Shown one piece after another: positions 47,956 through 61,373 of a stretch of DNA of 64,000 bases. Source of the stretch: Clitoria ternatea (Eukaryota; Streptophyta; Magnoliopsida; Fabales; Fabaceae); assembly GCA_037962975.1 (NCBI GenBank), contig CM075669.1, positions 83,372,001-83,436,000 on the forward strand, given 5' to 3'. The position numbers and the translations under genes are program-made. The notes under the pieces were generated by a model. It was not told where the DNA came from and ran no database searches. It saw only the letters and a program-made list of their open reading frames with translations. Position 1 is the stretch's first letter. The number at the start of each line of letters is the position of its first letter.

Positions 47956-49776
47956 TGTTAACCAAGTGTCCTCAATTACTCAATAGGGGGGTGAATTGAG
48001 TATTAAATATTTTACTTGGAATGCTTTTGAAATTAATTCTTTAATAAATATGCTTGATGAAAAAGATAAATTTAATCACAAGTACATAACAATTTATACA
48101 CAAGACAAAATAATAAGCACTTAATGTATGGCAAGTGAATTCACTTAAAGAGTTTAAGTAATATTCAAGATAACAATTAAAAATATCAAATTAAACGTTA
48201 CACTATTTTGAACACTTAGAAGGTAATAATTAATTTTAGCACAATTAATTCAAGAATATTATTTAAATAACTTTAACAATTTTAATCTAAGTGATTTAAA
48301 AATTTTATCAAACTAAAAGAACATGCACTTTTAATATTAACAAGTAAATTAATAAAGTTTCTTAATTAATTAAATTATAGACACAAATATTTAGCAAGCA
48401 ATTTTAAGTACACAAATTAAATGAGTGTAGGGAAGAGAGATTTGCAAACTGATATATGTAAGTTCCACCACACCGGTGTACGTCTCGCCTCTAAGCAACC
48501 TACTTAGAAGATTTCCACTATTGGAGATTAGAGATACAACTTTGAGCAATCTCGGCTTCCTAGTGTCCCACACTCAAGAACCCAATTCTCACAAGTACAA
48601 GGGCACCCCACCCAATCTCTCAATCTCACAATTACAAGGTTGAAACCCCAACCCAAACCTCTAGAATTTTTGGTGTTTAGGTGTACAAAGATAACTCTCC
48701 AAAAGAGCGAATATACAAATTAAAGCACTTGAGAATATTTTCCTTTCTAAGAAAGAATATGAAAATTTAGCACACAAAAATTATTTTCCTCTCTTAGAAA
48801 ATAATATGCAAATTTTAGCACTCAAAATGATTTTTCTTTCTCAAGAAATAATATTCAAGTTTAGCTCTTAAAAATAATTTTGCTCACAAAACTCACTCTC
48901 AAAATAATTTACATAATAATAAAAAGAGAGAGCAATTGAGAAACAGAGAGCAACGAGAGAAACAAAGAGAGCAGCGTGAGAGAGAAAGGAAAGAATTTGC
49001 TTGCTGTTTGTGTGTTCTGCCTCTCCACTTCTTCTCTATTTATAGGCAAATGACCAGCTGCTTTAACTCCTCCGTCCTTTGATTTGTGCCATTAATTTGA
49101 ATCTTGTCTGACTCTATGTTTCCTACGTGCTTGATTTGTGGCTTGAGAAATGCAATTGTCTGCTTCAATTAATAAGTCTCGAGAGAGGAATCAGCAGAGT
49201 TGAAGTTTCTGAAAATGCATACTGATATTTTCCATGATTCAACGCATGATTCTAGTGATGAATCGATTCATTTAGTTGAATTTCTGGCCCAAAATTGTGC
49301 ATGAATCGATTCCTTAACTGCATGAATCGATTCTTCCCTTCATGAATCGATTCCTCTAGCAAATCATACACATGAATCGATTCTTATAGGTGGGGAATCG
49401 ATTCCTACATGCATGAATCGATTCCCACCTTTGGTGAATCGATTCCTAGCTTGATTTTTGCCCAGAAAATGCTTTTCTTCAACCATGAATCGATTCCCAG
49501 CTTTGGTGAATCGATTCCTGCTCCTGATGCTTCATTTTTCATGTGTTTTTCACTCTTTTGATGTGTAATTGCATATGGTTTGATTCTTTTGGTTCGAAGC
49601 ACTTTGATGAATATTTTCACTTGTTTTAGACCTCTGTAAATGCCTCAAATTAATTCTTTGAACTTTCTTGATCCGTATAAGCTTGAATTACTTCTAATTA
49701 ATCACTTTGGACAATATCCTTAATATATCTTCATTTGTTGTGTCATTATCAAAACCTACATCAACATAAAAATACA
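47956..49776 (-). repeat. 3' LTR of copia E
   Basis: 1821 bp, TGTATTTTTATG to TTAACA on the minus strand. TATA box TATAAATA at 49037-49044. Palindrome array at 49258-49520. Confidence 0.94.
49258..49520. repeat. GAATCGATTC palindrome array, E 3' LTR
   Basis: Ten copies of the perfect palindrome GAATCGATTC in about 260 bases, eight of them preceded by ATG or GTG as TGAATCGATTC. The 5' LTR has the same ten at about 56894-57150, one changed to GAATTGATTC. Confidence 0.93.
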
Positions 49777-50345
49777 TTCTCCCCCTTTTCGATGATGACA
49801 ACAAATGTTCATCTCGCGGGGTGTTAGTCTCATAACAGTTTAAGTACATTGTATAAATGACTCCCCCATACACATATAATTTCATACCACATGTTATACA
49901 TATGTCATATATAATTGAATATTACTTTGTCATTTGCACATGTAATTGGATATCACTTGTTGTAAAGAAATATTATAAGGCTCCCTCTTAATCATGCAAT
50001 TTCAACAAGGATAGATATAGATGTTGATTCTAGATTTTATCTCCCCCTTAATCATTTAATAGATACCATTATAACATCATGATATTCTCTCCCCCTTTGT
50101 AAGATACTTTATCCCACTTAGAATGTATATATTTTCTCCCCCTTTGGCATCATCAAAAACTCTTCTTTGATATCATCAAAAACATTAAAGAATATATATC
50201 ACTTAAAGACAGATACACATATTATTGAAGCAAGATATCAATTGTATATAAAACTCCCCCTAAAACATGCAACATATATCACAGAGTAATTCAAAGCGTG
50301 TAGGCAAGCATAATGATATTTTCTCCTCCTTTGGCTAAGCAAAGT
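49777..50345 (-). promoter_or_regulatory. Multiple polypurine tracts of copia E
   Basis: On the minus strand AAAAGGGGGAGAA abuts the LTR. Further GGGGGAGA-type tracts lie near 49861, 49982, 50041, 50091, 50136, 50254 and 50322. This Sirevirus hallmark is more pronounced here than in D. Confidence 0.88.
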
Positions 50346-50806
50346 CTCATGGGGATCGATTCATCTATATATGAATCGATTCATCTAGCTATTTTAGCGC
50401 AGGTTTGAAGAATAATGTTACTAGAAGGGTGTTTTGTGAGGGGTTATACAAGGATTAAAACTTTGTAATTTGCCAATGATTTTGTTGCATAGGAGAGTCA
50501 AGAAAATCAAAGGTCATTTGACATTTATTTTTGAGATGCATGTGATACATAGGAGATTATCTTGTATCAAAAATATGTTTTAATTAAATAGATGCTACCT
50601 AGGAACTCAATAAAACAAGGGATCTATGGAGAATTAACAAGATTATTGAAAATGTGATTGGCTTTTCAATGAAAGGATTTGACCATATATCACAAAGTAA
50701 ATCACTATGTTCAAAGAAATAAGAATTTTATGAAAGAGATAAGTAAAAAATCTTTAAGTTAAAGATTTTGCAAAACTATGTTCAAAGAATAAGAAAAATA
50801 AATTAA
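50346..50806. other. Noncoding remnant where D has its extra ORF
   Basis: Two GAATCGATTC palindromes at about 50356 and 50374, then AT-rich DNA without an ORF. The D extra ORF has been lost here. Confidence 0.55.
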
Positions 50807-53800
50807 TTAAAAATTTTCCAAAATTCCTAATTCCCTTCTAATATTTATAAATTGTTCTTTCAGAAGGGGTTTAGTAAAAGTATCAGCCAATTATTTTGAA
50901 GTTTTAACATATTCAAGAGCACAATCTCCTTTCAAAACATGGTCTCTTATAAAAAGATGTCTTATCTCAATATGTTTAGTCCTAGAGTGCATGACAAGAT
51001 TTTTGGATATATTTATGGTGCTAGTGTTATCACATTTAATGGGCACTTTGTTTAAAGCAACACCAAAGTCAAGAAGTTATTGTCTCATCCAAAGAATTTG
51101 AGCACAACAACTGCCAGCTGCTACATATTCTGCCTTAGCTGTCGATAAAGCAACATTTACTTGTTTCTTGCTATGCCAAGAAACAAGGGAACTACCAAAT
51201 AAATGACATGTGCCACTAGTACTCTTTCTATCAAGTTTACAACCAGCAAAGTCAGAATCAGAATATCCTATGAGAATACATTCAATGCCTTTGGGATACT
51301 ATAAACCAACATTTTGAGTACCCACAAGATATTTCAAAATTCTTTTTACGGCAGTGAGATGTGATTCTTTGGGACATGCTTGATATCTAGTACACATACA
51401 TACAACAAACATGATATCAGGCCTACTAGCTGTTAAGTAAAGTAAGGAGCCAATCATACCTTGGTATTTAGTTATTTCAACATCCTTACCCTTCTCATCT
51501 TTGTCCAAATAGCATGATGTGCTCATAGGTATGGCTATTTTATTTGCTTTATCCATTTCAAACCTTTTGAGTAGTTCTTTGCAATATTTTGTTTGACTAA
51601 TAAAAGTGCCTTCTTTAGTTTGCTTAATTTGTAGCCCAAGGAAGAATGTAAGTTCTCCTATCATGGACATTTCAAATTCATCTTGCATAATCTTGGCAAA
51701 CTCTTGACAAAGAATTTCATTAGTAGCACCAAATATTATGTCATCAACATAAACTTGTACCAAAAGAATGTCATTGTTTTTATGTTTTATAAATAGTGTA
51801 GTATTAACCTTTCCTCTTTCAAAATTATTTTCTAAAAGAAATTTACTGAGTCTTTCATACCAAGCTCTTGGAGCTTGTTTCAAACCATATAAAGCTTTCC
51901 TCAATTTAAAAACATGGTTTGGAAATTTTTGATTTTCAAAACTAGGAGGTTGATCTACATATATTTCTTCTTGAATATAACCGTTTAAAAAAGCACTTTT
52001 GACATCCATTTGATAAAGCTTAAAGTCCATACAACAAGCAAAAGCTAATAGTAATCTTATGGCTTCTAGCCTAGCTATGGGAGCATACGTTTCTTCATAG
52101 TCTATTCCCTCTTCTTGATTATATCCTTTAGCAACTAATCTAGCTTTATTTCTTGTTATTATTCCATTTTCATCTAGCTTGTTTCTAAAAACCCATTTAG
52201 TACCTATTATTTGATGATTATTGGGTTTTGGCACAAGTTCCAAAACTTCATTTCTTTTAAATTGATTCAATTCCTTTTGCATGGCCAACATCCAATATTC
52301 ATCAATAATAGCTTCATTGATATTTTTGGGTTCTATTTGTGATACAAAGGCTAAGTGATTGCATGCATTTCTAATAGCATTTTGAGTACTTACACCTTTT
52401 GTTATTTCACCTATGATATTGTCCAATGGGTGATTCTTTACGGTGATCCACTCTTTTTGTTGAGGTTCGTCATTTTGTGTTGTATCTCCTTCATTTTTGT
52501 TTTCTTCTTCATCTTCCAAGTTCACTTCTTGGAAGGTACCTACAAGATCATCAATTTCCTTTCTTGGAAGATTTTGGTTAAATTCATCAAATTTGACGTG
52601 TATAGACTCTTCAATTGTACAAATTCGTTTGTTAAAGAGTCGATATGCTTTACTAGTGGATGAATAACCTAAGAATATTGCTTCATCAGATTTTGCATCG
52701 AATTTGCCGAGATTATCCTTTCTATTGTTCAAAACAAAGCATTTGCATCCAAATACATAAAAGTAAGAGATATTTGGTTTTCTTCCTTTATAAAGCTCAT
52801 AGGGGGTTTTCTTTAATATAGGCCTTATCAAACATCGATTCATAACATGGCAAGCAGTGTTTACTACATCGGCCCAAAAATGTTTCACATTATTACTTTC
52901 ATTCAACATAGTTCTTGCGAGCTCCGCTAAAGATCAATTTTTCCTCTCAACTACTCCATTTTGTTGTGGAGTTCTTGGAGCCGAAAAATTATGTTCAATG
53001 CCAAATTTTTCATAAAATTTTTCTAAAGATTGGTTTTCAAATTCTCCCCCATGATCTGTTCGAATGGATGCTATTTTCAAATTTTGTTTGTTTTGGATGA
53101 TCTTGGCAGGTTTCTTAAATGCATGATATGCTTCATGTTTATGAGTAAGAAACAATGTCCATGTATACCTAGAATAATCATCCACAATCGCAAGACCATA
53201 ATAATTTTCGCCAAAACTTTTGATTTTTAAAGGTCTAAATAAATTCATATGTAAAAGCTGTAAATGTCTATTTGTTGAAACAATATTTTTCACTTGAAAA
53301 GAAACCTTTACTTGTTTCCCTTTTGACATGCGTCACATAATTTATTTTCAAATTTCAATTTTGGTAAACCAATTACTAAATCTTTTGAAATAAGTTTGTT
53401 TGAATGGTCTACATGAATATGAGCAATTCTTCTATGCCATAGCCATGATTCATCCTCTTTAGTTATGAAGCATTATACATCATTTGAAGCAAGACAATTA
53501 AGATTAATCATATACATATTATCAACTCTTTGACCAACAAATTTTGTTTCCTTGTCTAGCTTATTTTCAATTATGTAACAGTTTGATTCAAAGACAATTT
53601 TATAGCCCTTATCACATAATTGACTAATGCTAAGCAAGTTATGTTTGAGTCCTTCAACATATAAAACATCATTTATAGAAGTGGAAGAGTTTTTACCAAC
53701 ATTCTCGATTCCTAGAATTCGTCCCTTCGTGTTGTCTCCATATGTAACAAATCCTTTATTTCGTGGAGTAAATGAAATGAACTTACTTTTATCTCCTGTC

Positions 53801-53859
53801 ATGTGTTTTGAACACCCACTATCTAAATACCAATGGGTGTTACTCGCTTTAAAGCATAC
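50807..53859 (-). pseudogene. Copia E pol: protease, integrase, reverse transcriptase, RNase H
   Basis: Opens after TAG at 53860-53862. Protease DSG is at 53815-53823 (HWYLDSGC). Integrase has HRRIAHIH, then CDACQKGK, HMNLF (the first Asp changed to Asn), VDDYSR and GGEFENQ. Reverse transcriptase is intact through 51299-52909 (536 codons) with YVDD at 51740-51751 and GLKQAPRAWY. RNase H ends with TFTKPL and ELGILENF, TAA at 50807. Lesions: TAA at 53473-53475, a one-base deletion near 53315 in the zinc finger region, TGA at 52934-52936, and TAG at 51299-51301. Close relative of D pol. Confidence 0.93.
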
Positions 53860-53871
53860 CTACAAAACATG

Positions 53872-55535
53872 TCAAGTTAGAGAACTTGGTACCCATTTTA
53901 TGTTGGGTCCTTTTAGGTTAGTTTAAGGTAATGTTCCTTTAGGAACCCATACTTTTCTCACAGCCTTTGGCCCTAGTTTTTTAAAATTGCAATTAAAAGC
54001 ACTATGTCCTTTGAAACCACAATAATGGCATTTTATAAAGGGTGAAGATGATTTACTAGGTGGTACAAAGAAGTTCTTATAGTCCATTTGTTTCTTATAG
54101 GCATTGAAACCTAGTCCCGTTTTATCAAACATGCATCGTTGTTTTCCAAGTAAAACATTTAGGTTATCTCTACCTCTACCGTTTGTAAATTTTTCTAAAG
54201 TTCTACTCAAGTCTAAAACCTTAGTTTCTAGAATGTCACATTTCTTAGCAAATTCATAAGGTTTAGTTTTAGAGCATGCTTGTACTTTTACTACTTCCGT
54301 TTTTAAAGTTTCATTTTCTTTACAAACTTCCATAAGATGCATCTCAAGAGTGTCAATGGTTTTTCTAGATAACTTATGCTTATTAGAAACTTTTATAAAT
54401 TTATCATACAATTGTTCAATAGCATCAAGTAGTTCTTCTTTATCTAAGTCATGCAAATTTACCTCATCATCTTCATCTTGTTGGTTGGCCATGAGGCAGA
54501 GGTTTGCTTCTTCATTTTCCGATTCGTCTGAGCTACTTATCTCATTTTCATCCATGCGATATATGCTCTTCTTCTCCCTTTTCTTTCTTTGTTTTTCTTC
54601 TTAAGGTTTGGACAATCTATCTTGAAGTGTCCTTCCTTTCCACATTCAAAGCAAGTAGGTGAGGAAGAGTTTTCTTTAAGAATGGGTTTCTTACCTTGAG
54701 ATTTGAAGCTTCTTTGGAAACGTTTGTTCTTCATAAGCTTTCCAAAGCGCTTCACGAATAGACCTAACTCTCCGTCCTTATCAAGATCACTCTCGAATTC
54801 ATCTTCAATATTTGAGGTCGCTTTGAGAGCTAGCTCTTTCTTCTTTGAGGCTTTTTCTTCCTCCTCCACAAGTTTCAAATCTTTCAATTCTTGTTCTTAT
54901 GCTTGTAGCTTACCAAACAATGTGGCAAGGGACATATTATTTATATTGGGAGATTGCTTGATGGTAGTAACAAGAGGTTGTCATTCCCTAGTAAGACTTT
55001 TTAGAACTTTGTGGATAAGTTCCTTGTTAGTGTAAGATTTACCAAGAGTAATAAGATGATTAATAATCAAAGTAAATCTCTTTTGAAGTTCTAAAATAGA
55101 TTCATTGGAATTCATTCTAAAACTTTCATATTGACTAGTTAAAGTACTAATCTTAGAATCCTTAACATCACTGGTTCCTTCAAGAGTTATTTGAAGGGTA
55201 TCCCACATATCCTTAGCAGATTTACATGTAACTACTCTAAAGAATTCATCGGGACCTAAGGCTAAGGTGATAAGATTTTTTGCTTTGTAATTATATTGCA
55301 CTTTCTTTTCTTCCTCACTCGTCCAATCATCCATAGGTTTTTCTATTTGTTTATTATCAACAATGTGCATAGGTATAAAAGGACCATTTTCAATAGCATT
55401 CCATACTTTCAAATCAATTGATTGCATAAAAATTTTCATCCTTTCTTTCCAAAAAGCATAACCCTCACCATTGAAAGCGGGAGGTCTATTTGTGGCACCA
55501 CCCTCGGAAAAAAGGTTTAGAGAATTTAAGGCCAT
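53872..55535 (-). pseudogene. Copia E gag
   Basis: Start ATGGCC at 55535 (MALNSLNLFSEGGATNRP); the frame is open upstream to 55601 but the ATG matches the mutated one in D. It has PPAFNGEGYAFWKERMKIF, then two zinc knuckles, CFECGKEGHFKIDC near 54640 and CHYCGFKGHSAFNC near 54000. Lesions: TGA at 54981-54983 where D has Trp, a TAA near 54897, a one-base deletion near 54555, and TAA at 53923-53925. The final TGA at 53872-53874 corresponds to that of D. Only a single copy of the CEFVKKCDMLET-type unit is present. Confidence 0.9.
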
Positions 55536-55577
55536 TGATTCTCTTGAAGCTATTAAGCTTGATCTACCAAGAGTCAA

Positions 55578-55589
55578 GCTCTGATACCA
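55578..55589 (-). promoter_or_regulatory. Primer binding site of copia E (initiator tRNA-Met)
   Basis: TGGTATCAGAGC on the minus strand, two bases after the 5' LTR; same as D. Confidence 0.95.
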
Positions 55590-55591
55590 CT

Positions 55592-57413
55592 TGTTAACCA
55601 AGTGTCCTCAATTACTCAATAGGGGGTGAATTGAGTGTTAAATATTTTACTTGGAATGCTTTTGAAATTAATTCTTTAATAAATATGCTTGATGAAAAAG
55701 ATAAATTTAATCACAAGTACATAACAATTTATACACAAGACAAAATAATAAGCACTTAATGTATGGCAAGTGAATTCACTTAAAGAGTTTAAGTAATATT
55801 CAAGATAACAATTAAAAATATCAAATTAAACGTTACACTATTTTGAACACTTAGAAGGTAATAATTAATTTTAGCACAATTAATTCAAGAATATTATTTA
55901 AATAACTTTAACAATTTTAATCTAAGTGATTTACAAATTTTATCAAACTAAAAGAACATGCACTTTTAATATTAACAAGTAAATTAATAAAGTTGCTTAA
56001 TTAATTAAATTATAGACACAAATATTTAGCAAGCAATTTTAAGTACACAAATTAAATGAGTGTAGGGAAGAGAGATTTGCAAACTGATATATGCAAGTTC
56101 CACCACACCGGTGTACGTCTCGCCTCTAAGCAACCTACTTAGAAGATTTCTACTATTGGAGATTAGAGATACAACTTTGAGCAATCGCGGCTTCCTAGTG
56201 TCCCACACTCAAGAACCCAATTCTCACAAGTACAAGGGCACCCCACCCAATCTCTCAATCTCACAATTACAAGGTTGAAACCCCAACCCAAACCTCTAGA
56301 ATTTTTGGTGTTTAGGTGTACAAAGATAACTCTCCAAAAGAGCGAATATACAAATTAAAGCACTTGAGAATATTTTCCTTTCTAAGAAAGAATATGAAAA
56401 TTTAGCACACAAAAATTATTTTCCTCTCTTAGAAAATAATATGCAAATTTTAGCACTCAAAATGATTTTTCTTTCTCAAGAAATAATATTCAAGTTTAGC
56501 TCTTAAAAATAATTTTGCTCACAAAACTCACTCTCAAAATAATTTACATAATAATAAAAAGAGAGAGCAATTGAGAAACAGAGAGCAACGAGAGAAACAA
56601 AGAGAGCAGCATGAGAGAGAAAGGAAAGAATTTGCTTGCTGTTTGTGTGTTCTGCCTCTCCACTTCTTCTCTATTTATAGGCAAATGACCAGCTGCTTTA
56701 ACTCCTCCGTCCCTTGATTTGTGCCATTAATTTGAATCTTGTCTGCCTCTATGTTTCCTACATGCTTGATTTGTGGCTTGAGAAATGCAATTGTATGCTT
56801 CAATTAATGAGTCTCGAGAGAGGAATCAGCAGAGTTGAAGTTTCTGAAAACGTGTACTGATATTTTCCATGATTCAATGCATGATTCTAGTGATGAATCG
56901 ATTCATTTAGTTGAATTTTTGGCCCAAAATTATGCATGAATCGATTCCTTAACTGCATGAATCGATTCTTCCCTTCATGAATCGATTCCTCTAGCAAATC
57001 ATACACATGAATCGATTCCTATAGGTGGGGAATCGATTCCTACATGCATGAATCGATTCCCACCTTTGGTGAATCGATTCCTAGCTTGATTTTTGCCCAG
57101 AAAACGTTTTTCTTCAACCATGAATTGATTCCCAGCTTTGGTGAATCGATTCCTGCTCCTGATGCTTCATTTTTCATGCGTTTTTCACTCTTTTGATGTG
57201 TAATTGCATATGGTTTGATTCTTTTGGTTCTCAGGCACTTTGATGAATATTTTTCACTTGTTTTAGACCTCTGTAAATGCCTCAAATTAATTCTTTGAAC
57301 TTTCTTGATCCGTATAAGCTTGAATTACTTCTAATTAATCGGTTTGGACAATATCCTTAATATATCTTCATTTGTTGTGTCATTATCAAAACCTACATCA
57401 ACATAAAAATACA
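55592..57413 (-). repeat. 5' LTR of copia E
   Basis: 1822 bp, nearly identical to the 3' LTR. TATA box TATAAATA at 56672-56679 and palindrome array at about 56894-57150. Followed by the CCTCT duplication. Confidence 0.94.
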
Positions 57414-57418
57414 CCTCT

Positions 57419-57731
57419 CCCACTCAGATCATAAGAGACCCAAATTGAACTTCCTGTAAAGACCTGGGTTGAGTCGTCTACCTCTTTACGGCCCGTGCAA
57501 TGAATTCGATACCCAAAGGAATGGCTACTGGTGGAGGAATGATGGTTGGTGAAATAACAACCATAACTTGAACAATAGCAATAGAGGACTCGCCCTCGGC
57601 CGACCCCACTTTTCAGCCCGGTAGGCCTTCTTTAAGTCGCAGGCAGACATCTTCCAAGGGGCTATATTGCTTGAAAAGACACAAACAAAAACAAAGATCA
57701 ACACCCAAGAAACTAAGTAATAGGAAGACAA
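57419..57731 (-). pseudogene. Decayed retroelement ORF G, left part
   Basis: ATG at 57731 on the minus strand, MSACDLKKAYRAEKWGRPRA, then a probable frameshift to VVISPTIIPPPVAIPLGIEF. It is cut by copia E at 57413/57419 and continues at 47950. Function unknown. Confidence 0.45.
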
Positions 57732-57939
57732 GAGACCTACAGAAAACTATACTTACACATTCAAGTTTCCAAGGCACCCTGGTCGGTAGACAAGAAAATT
57801 AACACCTGGGAACTAAAATAGTGCCCCACCTCTTTCCCTAAAAGATTATGTCACCGCACTCAACACTAGACAAGCCATCCCAATTTACTTGGTACTAGAC
57901 AAATGCTTGGGTCTAGTACAAAGGAAAAAAAAGGTTGTT
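57732..57939. other. Short unassigned stretch
   Basis: No ORF. It ends where LTR A begins with TGTAACAGCC. Confidence 0.4.
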
Positions 57940-60900
57940 TGTAACAGCCTTGATTTTTGAGAATAGGAAATCAAACCTTCAGGACTCCTGAGGATACTCT
58001 GTTGAGCTTTTGGTGAGAAGCTTAAGGCTTCGGCTGTTCACCAAACAGTTTAGGATGAGAACAATAGGAATAAGCGGAGCTTAACCTGAAATATAAGAAT
58101 GCCGAGAGAATGTAATGAGTGAGAAAAGCATAAATAAGAAAATAATAAATAACATTCGACAACGCTGTTTAAGTAAAAATAATACGTAACGACAATTATT
58201 TTGGTTACAAATTAATTTATAATTATATTTATTTGATAATTATTTTTTGTCGACAATATTTAATAGTAAATAATTATAATAATTTATTTTTAAATTATAT
58301 ATATTAAATTGTTTATTTATTTGAAAATTATATTTAATATAATACCGCTCAGGTTCCTCAAATTTGAACTGTGGGACCTAGCCTGAGGTCAGATTCTGAT
58401 CGTTCGACCCAAGACTATGATCCAGTAGGGATACTAGTCCTGTTAGAATCCCTCTACGAAGAATCAAGGGTGTCTGACTTGGCCTGATAAGCTCAATCAA
58501 AACCTTTTGCGTCTCTTACGTTTGACCGTTCATATACCTTGGGATATCCGATAGTGGCACGGTCAGTCTCTGGTGACTCATTTTGACGTTTTAGGAATTT
58601 TTCCTGAAGCGACCAAAGCTTGATTCAGACTCTATCATCCCTGTTTTTCAATAAGTTGATTTCCTCAGAAATCGCTTTAAAACTCGACCCGAATACCTTT
58701 GGTGTTTTGGACCCAGATTTTTCATACGATCTTAGAATCAAACGATTTTGGTCTCAATCTCTTTGTTTTGAAAATATATTCAATCTCTGTTTCTAACCAT
58801 GAACTCCGATTCTTACTCTGTCAACCCTAAAATCGAAGATTAAGTATATTCGTCTTAAAATTTCAAGGTTTGGATTTTTTTCTTTGCGCATAGTTCAGAA
58901 ACAAATTCATAACTTTCTCATACAACCTTCGATTTATACACACTTGGTGTCAAAATCTTTGTAACAAAATTATCTACATTTTCCGTGAAGAAATCAAAGG
59001 CTAAATCCCTCTATATTAGTATAGTTCAATATATCTCTACACCACTTTGACTGTTTCGCCACCATGCTGACAGCCTTTGATAAAATTTGTATATCTCCTT
59101 CGTCCGGGGCTTGAATCACCCCGTTCATTTTGCTATGGATCCATCTCATAGACCCTTATAATTTTCATGAAGAGTAAGAAATCAAATTCCAAAAGGAAAA
59201 TTAATGGTGAATTTATTTCTAAGACCTTATCTGATCCGGGAAGCTTCTAGAGCACCCTGTCGTAAATCAGGTATATCTCGAGCTACCAAACTTGGATAAT
59301 CGCAAATGATATATCAAATTAAAGAGGAAGAAAGATATACAAACTTCATGAAGGGCTCAAAAGCTAATTCTTCCTCCATAAATCCCAAAATTTTAAATAC
59401 TATACTAATTCATGTTTCTCCAATAACAGCTTGCACTAAGGGCAGTATTTTCTACATATCTCTCTCATATGACCATGAAATTGAATGATTCTTTCACCAA
59501 CTTTTTTTTAACTCAATTCTCCAAAACTTTGGTGAAGAACATAAAGCCCAAATCTCTACCAATTTAGCCTAGAAATATAATCTATGTAGGGGACAAAAAT
59601 CCCATCACAATCCTGCACCCCTTTTGTATTTTGGTCATAACTTTCTCATTTCTTAATGGATTTTTTGTGTCATATACCAAATTAAAGATAACAAAAAGTT
59701 TTACAATTTTTATGCTTATCCCATTTCCAAATTCTGCCAAAAAGTCCCCAAAAAACCCGTACAAGATGACGCCCTTGAAAGTAGACACATCAGCCTTCAT
59801 GCAACCAAGAGCCAATTAAGCCTCTCCATCCAAGAGACATATGTAGCTCCAAGAAAACACCTCTCCCATGCATCGCCACCTCTTGCCACATTCCCTAAGA
59901 GGTGTCACCACCATGTCTCTCCCCTTCACTCAGCTGCCCAGATCCCTTTCCTCCAATCAGATTTCATGCAACAAGAGTTACCAACCCATCACCAAGAATT
60001 GTCATCATTTCTTTGTATCATTCCACTTCCACTCTCCTCTTCAACTCACGGCCAGAATTAACTAGCCCTCCAAGTCTCTTTACTTCATCTAACCATCACA
60101 AATTCCCTTCTCTTGAGTCACCACAAATAGCCATTTCTCTTCCATGCCATCATGTGCCATGATCCCTCCACCCATTCTCATCTCTTACAGCCCTCTCTCA
60201 ACCTCATTCCTCTTCATCTAAAACTCAAAATTCCAGGAATATTTTCCCAACTTCTCTACAAGAATTAACATCTCAAAATCTAACCTCATCTCCCTTGTTT
60301 CAACTTCCCAAAACCATGAATTCTCTAAGGCCACCAAGGTGAGATTTTAACCCTTGGATTGTTGATTTTCTTTACTTTTGCCAACATAGAATTTTGAGCT
60401 TGCATTGTGTTGATTTCCTCTATTTTTGGAGAGCCAAAACCGTGACCCTTTTTCCCTTAATTGATGTTACATGCGTTGTTTCTAAGGTATTAAAAACGAT
60501 TGGTGACGAACAGCGACGGACGATGAAAGATTTCAAACAAACGGTGAACCTTAGGTTATTAACTCCTTCCATTTTAATTAAATGCATGGTTTTTTTTTCT
60601 ATTACTTGCTGTGATTAGTGAAAGCTTGAAAAGCCTTTGCATGTTGGTTTTTAAAGGATCCTAGAGCGATCGGTGGACGTTCGGAGCATTCGACAAATAT
60701 TTGACGAGTTCGCCATTTTCCTTCCTCCGGGCGGCAACTATTTCATATGGTAAGGGGAGGCTTTGCCTTGTTTAATTCTGTTTTAAACTGATCCATAATG
60801 TCGCTTTAATATTCGGGAACCACCGTTTCAAGTTTCATCACGATCCAACGGTAAAACTTTAAACCATGAAATTTTTCATAACCGACGATCAAAAAGTTAT

Positions 60901-61335
60901 GTTTTTGAACTTATCGATATTTTGAAAATTTTATTTGGTGTAACTCGACATTCACGTACTCGAAAGGATTTTATCACGATTAGACAAACGGGAAGAGATT
61001 TAGAAAATTTAGCATTTAGGCGGGTTCGGTTTCATTCGATATGGTTGTATTAATTATTTTTAGTTTCAAATGTTATTATGTAATTTGTAGAATATTATCC
61101 GGTAAGCCCCGCTATTAAATAATTTAAATGATCATTTAAACACCGCTGAGTTATTTTGGAAAGATTGCACACGTTAAAACGAATTCTTAATCGGACATTA
61201 AAAATATATTTTTTACTAAGTTACAAAAGTAAGTTATTTGGAAAAAAGTTAAATAAAGAAATTAAATTTTTGAAAGCCATTCAAAATAATATTATTGAAA
61301 AGTTTTCTTAACTCAAAATAAGGTTTTATAAGTAG

Positions 61336-61373
<38 letters not shown>

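Larger units (their letters stand above)
47956..57413 (-). mobile_element. Full-length Sirevirus-type copia element E
   Basis: A 9458 bp element with LTRs 47956-49776 and 55592-57413 and the perfect duplication CCTCT (47951-47955, 57414-57418). Same layout as D: initiator-Met primer site, gag, protease, integrase, RT, RNase H, multiple polypurine tracts. LTRs differ at about 30 of 1821 positions by eye (1.5-2%), so it is younger than D. It lacks the extra ORF found in D; 49777-50806 holds only polypurine tracts and noncoding DNA. Gag and pol carry eight or so stops and shifts despite the low LTR divergence. Confidence 0.95.

Noticed and set aside
59868..60162. Overlapping short ORFs with a hydrophobic start
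   Set aside because: They lie in the CT-rich leader of LTR A; composition explains them.
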